The notes beneath the pieces were generated by a model that saw nothing but the letters and a program-made list of their open reading frames with translations, was not told where the DNA came from and did not search any database. Positions 7,101-12,205 of a DNA stretch of 12,205 nt are shown one piece after another. This DNA comes from Pseudomonadota bacterium. GTDB lineage: Bacteria; Pseudomonadota; Gammaproteobacteria; SZUA-229. Numbering within the stretch: the first letter of the stretch is position 1; each line of letters begins with the position of its first letter. The stretch covers positions 1 through 12,205 of the forward strand of contig DAOVJH010000013.1 in NCBI GenBank assembly GCA_030673345.1, in the 5' to 3' direction. A program made the position numbers and the translations under genes.

Positions 7101-9215
7101 CGCCTGTTCATACCTCCCTTCTTTATAACTGTTGTAGCCTGCCTGAAAAATATCTTCACGGATATTTGATGGTTCACCTTCGACACTAAAACCACTTACA
7201 GCACTGATTCGATAGAAACGCGTGCTGAATGCACCTTTACTCTCGACCACGACTGACAACCCTGAGACATCGGTCAGATATTTATAATCACCATCCTTAT
7301 CCCGTGCTCCATATATCTTGTATCGGCTAGTATAACTGCCCGGCACTTTGTTCCAGCTTAGCCGCGTATCCTTGACCGAACCGCGCACACGCAGACCACC
7401 CGGTTTTGATGGCAGCTGTTTAAATTTATAATTCTTAACGGTTTTAAGTTCTTTATCAAAAACACTGACGATCGTTTTATTGGCTTTCGGTATAGAGATT
7501 GAAACCGGCTCATCCAGACCCACACGGCCTTCCACCTGCGCGCCAAAAGATACGATCTTTATCGGACCATTAAACACCTGCACGGTTGTTTTATTTCCCT
7601 CTATAGCGCCCAATACATACAGGTTCTCATCATTGTCTACAGCGATGTCATACAGCTCGGTATAGGCATCTGGCTGATCTTCCGCACCGCCGATGCGATA
7701 TAACAGCTTTCTATTTGGGCCGAATACCAGCACCTGTTTTGTTTCTTTATCGAGCACGAACATATTATTACTGTTATCTACAGCAACACTCAGCGGTTCT
7801 TCAAAAAATTTCCTGGCAGAATCTTTAGGGTTTACTATCTTATCCAGGTAGATACCGTCACGAGAAAAAACCTGTATACGATCGTTACCAGTATCCGCCA
7901 CATAAACTTTTTCTTTTGCCAGAAACAACCCTTTCGGTGAATCAAATTTACCGTCTTCATCGCCAGATCCGCCTACTTCAAACCGCATGCCGCCATCCAG
8001 CCTGTAATACTTTATTTTTTCACCATCAAGGATAACGATATTCTGATCATCGATAGAGGCAGCGACAAGATCTGAGAACTCACCGTCAAAATCTTTAACT
8101 TTTTTTCCTGAACTCTTATAAGTAGCAACTGTATTATTTTCAGCATCCAGGCATAACACGTTGCCACCACGCAGACGATAGGCTTTGGTGCAGTCAAGTT
8201 TTATCGAACGCTCGTAAGCAACCGTTGGCAGATAAACCTTATCCAGTGTTTTGTAGCTATTTTTTGGCAGACGATAAATTTCGATCTTTTTATTTTCCGT
8301 ATCCGCAACAGCTATCTTGTTAGCTGGAAGTACGACCATCGCCGTCACTTTTTCAAACTGGCCACGCTGCTCTCCTTTGCTGCCAAAACTTGATATCAAT
8401 TTTTTTGCCTGCCAGTCAATCTGGAAGATGCGACCGTTTTCGATATCAGCTGCGTACAGCAGACCTTTATCATCCACTGTTATATTGATGATCTCGGTTT
8501 CGCCACCGCCCAGCCTGTCAAAATCCTTACTGGTTAGCCGTTGCAGAAGTTTGCCATCATGATCGAAGACAGTAACGACACCATTATTCCTTTTCTCGAA
8601 CACATAGACACGTTCCCTCAGGTCGACATACACCTGTAACGGTTCGTCTAACCGCTGCTCTTCAGCAAGCCCGATCTGACCAAATGCTTTTATGAAAACA
8701 CCATCGAGACCAAACACAGAGACACGGTTATTGCCTTTATCAGCGACATACAGGCGACCATTATGCGACCAGTCAATTCCCACTGGCTCATCAAGCTGGC
8801 CTTCGCGTGAACCGCTCTCGCCAAATTTCTGTATCAGCTTACCTTTACTATCGATCACAGCGATAACATTTTCATCTCTGTTCGAAATCAGGTAGCTATC
8901 ATCATCAAGGCGCGTCATGCCCCTGACATCTTCAGACTCGAAAACTTTATTCTTGACCAGATTGTAACGTGTGCCTGCTTTGCCCTTATATTCGGACAGT
9001 GTGCCTTTCTCACTATCCAGCACCAGTAGTCGGCCTTCGTTCCCCGCTAACATCGCAGAAATAGACCCTGTCGTTTCACCTTCTTCCTTGATGGTTCTTT
9101 CCAGCGACACAGAAGCATCCGCCAGCGTATACAAACCACACATGGAAATTAAAGCAATAAAATGGACAACGCTTTTACTGACGCGTAAGCGAAGGTAGCA
9201 ATCAACAGGTTTCAA
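4185..9215 (-). CDS. Giant exported NHL-propeller/FN3/TPR/transglutaminase-like protein
   Basis: A 1676-residue exported protein of unknown function. A signal peptide covers 1-34 (basic start, hydrophobic core, cleavage after LADA). Residues about 50-600 hold twelve YVAD.gNnrv.vf-type NHL blades, likely two six-bladed propellers; the clearest are 141-178 and 424-458. Residues 601-688 look like an FN3 domain (LRVRGSVKDTRLSWNKV). About 14 TPRs run from 689 to 1170. A beta-sandwich-like segment follows (1195-1310). Residues 1315-1490 form a transglutaminase-like domain with GDCDDLS (Cys1406), PGHLLMMF (His1432) and WIPVEAT (Glu1468), the expected order of a catalytic triad. About three more TPRs end the protein (1558-1661). 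The start is TTG at 9213-9215; it is supported by AGGGGG eight bases upstream and by the signal peptide, which the first internal Met (residue 25) would destroy. A periplasmic or surface scaffold with peptidase or cross-linking activity is an inference. No membrane anchor is visible. Confidence 0.88.
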   Translation of the reverse strand: MKPVDCYLRLRVSKSVVHFIALISMCGLYTLADASVSLERTIKEEGETTGSISAMLAGNEGRLLVLDSEKGTLSEYKGKAGTRYNLVKNKVFESEDVRGMTRLDDDSYLISNRDENVIAVIDSKGKLIQKFGESGSREGQLDEPVGIDWSHNGRLYVADKGNNRVSVFGLDGVFIKAFGQIGLAEEQRLDEPLQVYVDLRERVYVFEKRNNGVVTVFDHDGKLLQRLTSKDFDRLGGGETEIINITVDDKGLLYAADIENGRIFQIDWQAKKLISSFGSKGEQRGQFEKVTAMVVLPANKIAVADTENKKIEIYRLPKNSYKTLDKVYLPTVAYERSIKLDCTKAYRLRGGNVLCLDAENNTVATYKSSGKKVKDFDGEFSDLVAASIDDQNIVILDGEKIKYYRLDGGMRFEVGGSGDEDGKFDSPKGLFLAKEKVYVADTGNDRIQVFSRDGIYLDKIVNPKDSARKFFEEPLSVAVDNSNNMFVLDKETKQVLVFGPNRKLLYRIGGAEDQPDAYTELYDIAVDNDENLYVLGAIEGNKTTVQVFNGPIKIVSFGAQVEGRVGLDEPVSISIPKANKTIVSVFDKELKTVKNYKFKQLPSKPGGLRVRGSVKDTRLSWNKVPGSYTSRYKIYGARDKDGDYKYLTDVSGLSVVVESKGAFSTRFYRISAVSGFSVEGEPSNIREDIFQAGYNSYKEGRYEQALKILSASYKEDRSHGGVVKYLGLASMELDDISSALVYFAELSQIKSFEVEGYNLQIKALVENREFVSAKAVIDRLIADDTASIDTIVYCGELSLNLGDAIGAIDCLEDAIKKDENHIKARFLIGKSYIKLGLVDKGLNEFTIAENIAAEDAAVWYQSGLAYQALAMVEPVSENPGRHAEAIERFSKSLAINAEDDEVQLAIARSYLAQKDYDNVRNIAIKLAGNRETETEGHYLLGITSYATEDYPQALLSLSKATRADKSNSMAWLALADTYTQMKQEGKVKTTLEKAVAGDDRSFEAAYRLGVLEYEAAEYSKAATHLLDASVLQPDDFDARFKLSHALLKTGAYNKAAGSARLAAKIQADNVDVLVLQSEIFNKQGKNGKAIDYLKQAMVKQKNSAELNTRLGAIYVENGVYDAAQATLDKSILLDKSSAVPHVLLASMYLSRRVYDKAISSLDKAVELDPSTDNKLALDIAYAEQKRALEFEKNAPKVIIKNLQLEQVFSAAYKQYAEKPIGKVSIENGSDKDYTNLKLRFSIKDYMDFPFTLDIPLLKANNTEVLDINAVFNNRILEIDEDTGVQVEVAVNFATNNKDDAIRITKPMTIYGKNAIVWKDLNMVGAFVTPKDDLLRDFVRQSMNENKPKADAVDRSLLTAMTLFDIFGAYGINYVVDPNSPYSELTESTVDYVQFSRETLKLKSGDCDDLSVLLSASLENLGIETAILDVPGHLLMMFNTGLSANERHLISLDDDLLVIREGKVWIPVEATMVGQSFSEAWAEGARKYHKFAKEDKLQVVVLNKAWNSYKPVTLSPATYTVKLPEKKRVEPMVQRETTILLVKSLDRLVKPYLALVSMDEKNIRARLQVAIIYAKYGLYDAANREFDEILSIDADNSAVYNNRGNIYFTQKDFERAIEDYSYAEKLSANDVGIKMNISMANYQLGNLQLASSKYEEADMIDETVKEKFSGYIKLLSK

Positions 9216-9223
9216 TACACCAT

Positions 9224-9229
9224 CCCCCT
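9224..9229 (-). promoter_or_regulatory. Ribosome binding site supporting a TTG start
   Basis: Read on the minus strand, AGGGGG ends eight bases before the TTG at 9215. It decides the start of the giant gene, because the nearby ATG inside the same leader (9220-9222) is in another frame and stops after three codons. Confidence 0.55.
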
Positions 9230-9295
9230 GGTTTAAATATATCTTTGGATGTATCTAACATCATACCAACATGAAACAAAATAAGACTGCCAAAC

Positions 9296-9324
9296 AACAT
9301 AACGGCTCTCTATTGTATAGTCAA
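9296..9324 (-). promoter_or_regulatory. Candidate sigma-70 promoter of the giant TPR gene
   Basis: On the minus strand, TTGACT (9319-9324, five of six matches) and TATGTT (9296-9301, four of six) are spaced by exactly 17 bases. Transcription would begin near 9289, leaving a leader of about 74 bases before the TTG start. No riboswitch fold is recognisable in that leader. Confidence 0.45.
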
Positions 9325-9599
9325 TTTTAGCCAGGCTTTCATCATGAAAATCCGAAAAAAACAGTATGGTGCGATAAGCGGTCAGTTTTGTGACTTGAAT
9401 CGTATTTTATGACGCCAAATTTGTAGCTAAGCACAGGCCAAAGCCTGTAATAGACACATGCGTAACATCAATACATCATAATACCGTGAACAACTAATAC
9501 ATAAATTTATAGCCAGTCTTACTGAATTTCAGCGAAGTTTTCGTATAACATGTCGCAGGACAGATGATCAATACTATTTAAAATGGATACAGCGCCACC
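9325..9599. other. Divergent intergenic region upstream of the hybrid kinase
   Basis: This is the part of the 384-base divergent gap (9216-9599) beyond the promoter of the giant gene. It contains a CRP-like but imperfect element TGTGA-N6-TCGTA at 9389-9404, a short hairpin at 9433-9448, and a TATAAC box at 9544-9549 that could be the kinase -10 but lacks a convincing -35. Only very short reading frames are present (see rejected items). I see no RNA gene or recognisable riboswitch. Confidence 0.5.
9433..9448. repeat. Short perfect inverted repeat (hairpin)
   Basis: ACAGGC and GCCTGT form a perfect 6-bp stem around a CAAA loop, 150 bases before the kinase gene. Neither strand has a following T run, so it is not a standard terminator. 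It could be a protein binding site or a leader hairpin, or have no function. Confidence 0.35.
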
Positions 9600-11750
9600 A
9601 TGGAATCACTTAAGACAAATTCAGACTCTCAACTCGATCAACAGATACGATTAGAAGAGATACGCCTACTTTACGGTGGCACACCCTTTTCCTTCTCAGC
9701 GTCCGTTGTCATAACACTGATCATATATAACGTCCTGCTCGGCCACGTCGCATCACAACAAAATCTCAACATCTGGCTTTTCACCATCCTGGGAGTAATG
9801 TTTATACGAAGCATCGATAGTTATCTTTTTTCAAAACAGGATAAACAACAGCAGTCACAACTAAGCTGGCGCAGACGTTTTTTCATCGGTACCGCTATCG
9901 CAGGTTTTTGCTGGGGTTTTCTGCCCTGGCTCGGATACTCGGCTGAAGTCGAATACTTTAGTTTCATAATCGTCTGTCTTGTCGGCGTTATCGCCGGATC
10001 ACTATCCACACTATCCTATCGCTGGGAGACCATCGCGCTTTTCTTATTACCAGCAAGCCTGTTACTCGTCTTTCGTCTACTGATCGAAGAACAGTCGTTC
10101 TCCAATGCCACATCATTCGTACTGCTGGTATTCATCTTTTTCACGCTCACTGCTGGTAAAAAAATATTTAACAACACACAACAGAATATACGTTTGCGCC
10201 TGGAAGCAGATATCCGTGAGCGGGCTATCGAACTCATGCACCAAAAGCATGCACTGCACCTGCAGAACACGCCGCTGGCAATCATCGAATTTGATATCGA
10301 CTTAAATATAACCGAATGGAACAAGGCAGCAGAGAACATGTTCGGCTATTCACATTCTGAAGCGATAGATGAGAATATCATGCGTCTCATCCTGCCTCGC
10401 GACAGTTCTGTCGAAGCAGAAAAACTATGGGAACGTTTACTCAATTATGAAGCCGTAACAGGATCCATCATTGAAAACAAAACAAAATCGGGCATACCGA
10501 TCTTCTGCGAATGGTTCATCACCCCACTTACCAACAAACAGAATGAGATCGTCGGCATCGCTGCAATGGCTCTCGACATTACTGATAAGAAACAAAATGA
10601 GCTCGCAATAATCAAGTCCAAGGAAGAAGCTGAAAAAGCGAACCAGGCTAAATCAGATTTCCTTTCGAGCATGTCACACGAACTGCGGACACCTCTAAAC
10701 GCCATCCTCGGATTTACCCAGCTCCTGAAATATGAAAAGACATTAAGCGAAAAACAACATTCCCATATCAACGAGATAAGTAACGCCGGCAACCTGCTAC
10801 TAAAACTGGTCAACCAGATCCTTGATCTGGCACGCATCGAGAAAGGCCACCTGCAACTATCGATGGAGAAGGTCTCACTGTCAGACTGCTTCAAAGATGT
10901 ACGAGCCATGATCTTACCGCTGGCAGAAAAAAACAATCTTTCTCTGGACATCAATATTGAGACCAATGGTTACGTGATCGCTGATTACACCCGGTTAAAA
11001 CAGGTGATGCTTAACCTGCTGAGCAATGCTGTTAAATATAATGTAGAAAATGGTTCTGTCAGCCTGAAGGTTCTCCAGAAAGAAAACGACCTGGTAAAGA
11101 TCTGTATCATAGATACCGGAAGCGGTATCTCACAAGACCTGCTACAGGAAATCTTTCAGCCATTTAACCGCTTGAATGCCGCATCCACTATTGAAGGCAC
11201 CGGTATCGGCTTATCGATAAGCAAACAACTGGTAGAGATGATGAACGGCACGATCAGCGTGAGTAGCACGATCAACAAAGGCAGTGAATTCTGTATCGAA
11301 CTAACGGGCAACCTTAACATCATCACTGCACTTGAACATGAGAGCAAGATGCCGCTATCCGAACAGCCAATAGCTACAGTGTCAGCCTCCGACCATAACA
11401 TACTGGTCGCGGAAGATAACCCGACCAACCAGACACTCATATTGAGTCAGCTCGAAGCACTGGGATACACTGCTGAACTAGCCAGGAATGGTCAGGAAGC
11501 GCTTAACAAGATGGTCAATACCGAGTATCAGCTGTTACTGACCGACTGCAACATGCCCCTGGTCGATGGTTATAAACTGGCTAAAACAATTCGCGACAGG
11601 GGTAATAAAAAATTACCCATCATCGCCCTGACCGCAGATGCTTTTCCAGAGAGAAAAGCAAAATGTATAAGAGCCGGCATGAATGACCAGATCACCAAAC
11701 CTGTCGATCTACAGACACTCAAGAGCACACTTGAAAAATATTTAAACTAG
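9600..11750 (+). CDS. Membrane-bound PAS hybrid sensor histidine kinase
   Basis: Hybrid two-component sensor of 716 residues. Residues about 30-190 form a membrane sensor module with five to seven helices (for example 33-50, 57-75, 93-112, 119-138, 144-162, 171-186). A short coiled linker (195-218) leads to a PAS domain (about 220-330, ending MALDITDKKQ). The HisKA helix holds the phospho-acceptor in SHELRTP (His360). The HATPase domain has its N box at LNLLSNAVKY (Asn476), G1 IDTGSGI (505 region), F box QPFNRL and G2 GTGIGL (533-538). A receiver domain (about 599-715) keeps Glu605/Asp606, the phosphorylated Asp649 (LLLTDCNMP), Thr678 and Lys700. All catalytic residues are intact, so it should be active; no Hpt domain or output regulator is adjacent. 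ATG at 9600 has no clear Shine-Dalgarno sequence. The signal sensed is unknown; the membrane module does not match a named family I can identify with certainty. Confidence 0.93.
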   Translation: MESLKTNSDSQLDQQIRLEEIRLLYGGTPFSFSASVVITLIIYNVLLGHVASQQNLNIWLFTILGVMFIRSIDSYLFSKQDKQQQSQLSWRRRFFIGTAIAGFCWGFLPWLGYSAEVEYFSFIIVCLVGVIAGSLSTLSYRWETIALFLLPASLLLVFRLLIEEQSFSNATSFVLLVFIFFTLTAGKKIFNNTQQNIRLRLEADIRERAIELMHQKHALHLQNTPLAIIEFDIDLNITEWNKAAENMFGYSHSEAIDENIMRLILPRDSSVEAEKLWERLLNYEAVTGSIIENKTKSGIPIFCEWFITPLTNKQNEIVGIAAMALDITDKKQNELAIIKSKEEAEKANQAKSDFLSSMSHELRTPLNAILGFTQLLKYEKTLSEKQHSHINEISNAGNLLLKLVNQILDLARIEKGHLQLSMEKVSLSDCFKDVRAMILPLAEKNNLSLDINIETNGYVIADYTRLKQVMLNLLSNAVKYNVENGSVSLKVLQKENDLVKICIIDTGSGISQDLLQEIFQPFNRLNAASTIEGTGIGLSISKQLVEMMNGTISVSSTINKGSEFCIELTGNLNIITALEHESKMPLSEQPIATVSASDHNILVAEDNPTNQTLILSQLEALGYTAELARNGQEALNKMVNTEYQLLLTDCNMPLVDGYKLAKTIRDRGNKKLPIIALTADAFPERKAKCIRAGMNDQITKPVDLQTLKSTLEKYLN

Positions 11751-11785
11751 AATGTAAGTACAGATAAGATAATAAACTGGAAGCA

Positions 11786-12061
11786 ATGTCAAAACCAACT
11801 GAAGAAGAACTCGATGCCGCATTAAAAATGGCCGCCCAGATGCGTGATAAAAAGATAGATCCTTTTTTTATTGCGAAATCATTACTGAGCCATAACTACC
11901 GGATCAAATATCTCGAGGAGATATTACACGCTGCAGACCGCTATATAAATCGCGGCATGGCAGAACATGAAAAAACACATCTGATACGAACCATCGAAAA
12001 GATAAAAGACGAGGAATCCTTTACCGCTAACAAGGAAAGAGACAGCTTCGGTCTAGAGTAA
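11786..12061 (+). CDS. Small conserved-type cytosolic protein of unknown function
   Basis: A 91-residue protein with no signal peptide, membrane segment or cysteine. It is strongly charged and predicted to be all-helical, with helices at about 5-20, 25-34, 36-54 and 56-76 and a disordered charged tail. The segments KKIDPFFIAKSLLSHNYR and YLEEILHAADRYINRGMAEHE look like a conserved core; I recall similar short uncharacterised proteins in gammaproteobacteria, but cannot name a family. The ATG is preceded by a weak GGAAG ribosome site. It begins 35 bases after the hybrid kinase stop with no terminator between, so the two are probably co-transcribed. A role as kinase accessory is possible but is only inferred from position. 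Typical codon use and an intact frame argue that it is a real gene. Confidence 0.75.
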   Translation: MSKPTEEELDAALKMAAQMRDKKIDPFFIAKSLLSHNYRIKYLEEILHAADRYINRGMAEHEKTHLIRTIEKIKDEESFTANKERDSFGLE

Positions 12062-12149
12062 TACAGTAGTTCAAACTTGGCCTGACAGTGAACGCAAGAA
12101 ATTAAACGGCTGTTATTGAGCCAAAGAAGACATAAGTGTTCAATATTCC

Positions 12150-12205
12150 CCCTCTCCCTCTGGGAGAGGGCTGGGGTGAGGGCGTCGCTGAAAACACCCT
12201 CATCC
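12150..12205. repeat. REP-like palindromic repeat, cut by the window end
   Basis: A 9-bp perfect stem, CCCTCTCCC with GGGAGAGGG (12150-12170, loop TCT), is followed by GGGGTGAGGG (12173-12182), whose partner CCCTCATCC lies at the very end (12197-12205). This two-hairpin arrangement and the wording CCCTCTCCCTC...GGGAGAGGG...GGGGTGAGGG match a widely dispersed class of REP-like intergenic elements in proteobacteria. It lies 88 bases after the small gene and may also act as a transcription end. The element continues outside the window. Confidence 0.7.

Noticed and set aside
9271..9330. Short frame of 19 codons in the divergent gap
   Set aside because: No ribosome binding site, and it overlaps the candidate promoter of the giant gene on the other strand.
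9344..9412. Short frame of 22 codons beginning MKIRKKQYGA
   Set aside because: AGG lies eight bases upstream, so translation is conceivable, but the length is within chance and there is no other support.
9431..9450. Possible cyclic di-GMP (GEMM) riboswitch because of CACAGG and AAGCC
   Set aside because: Only a short hairpin is present; the second stem and the conserved core sequence are missing.
9594..9603. Perfect vertebrate Kozak sequence GCCACCATGG at the kinase start
   Set aside because: The surrounding genes are plainly bacterial; this is coincidence.
10445..10966. Long open frame (173 codons) antisense to the kinase
   Set aside because: It is a shadow of the strongly conserved HisKA/PAS coding frame and has no recognisable protein features.

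Overview
The window looks like chromosomal DNA of a gammaproteobacterium. The evidence is a GspA/GspB (ExeA/ExeB) pair of the type II secretion system, an RluA-type pseudouridine synthase close to the enterobacterial form, a hybrid histidine kinase and the tail of a GGDEF protein. Base composition is moderate and even, all large frames are intact, and I see no insertion sequence, phage gene, tRNA, rRNA or CRISPR array. The genus cannot be fixed from the sequence alone.

Left part (1-2757, + strand): the last 55 codons of a diguanylate-cyclase-type GGDEF domain, a short gap with a candidate sigma-70 promoter, then gspA and gspB separated by one base. GspA is an inner-membrane AAA+ ATPase with a periplasmic peptidoglycan-binding tail, and GspB is its membrane partner. 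In Aeromonas the equivalent pair helps the secretin ring cross the peptidoglycan. No other gsp gene is next to them.

Middle (2769-9215, - strand): rluA converges on gspB. Upstream of it, behind a strong rho-independent terminator, lie two genes for exported proteins in the same orientation. The first in transcription order encodes a 1676-residue protein with a signal peptide, about twelve beta-propeller blades, an FN3-like domain, a long TPR superhelix, a beta-sandwich, a transglutaminase-like Cys-His-Glu domain and a second TPR block. The second encodes a 184-residue periplasmic protein with TPR-like repeats and a short FecR-like GIRG motif. They may form one periplasmic scaffold/peptidase module, and this is the best candidate for an undescribed system here.

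Right part (9216-12205): a 384-base divergent intergenic region separates the giant gene from a membrane-bound PAS hybrid histidine kinase, which is followed 35 bases later by a small 91-residue cytosolic protein, probably in one operon. The window ends inside a GC-rich palindromic REP-like repeat.
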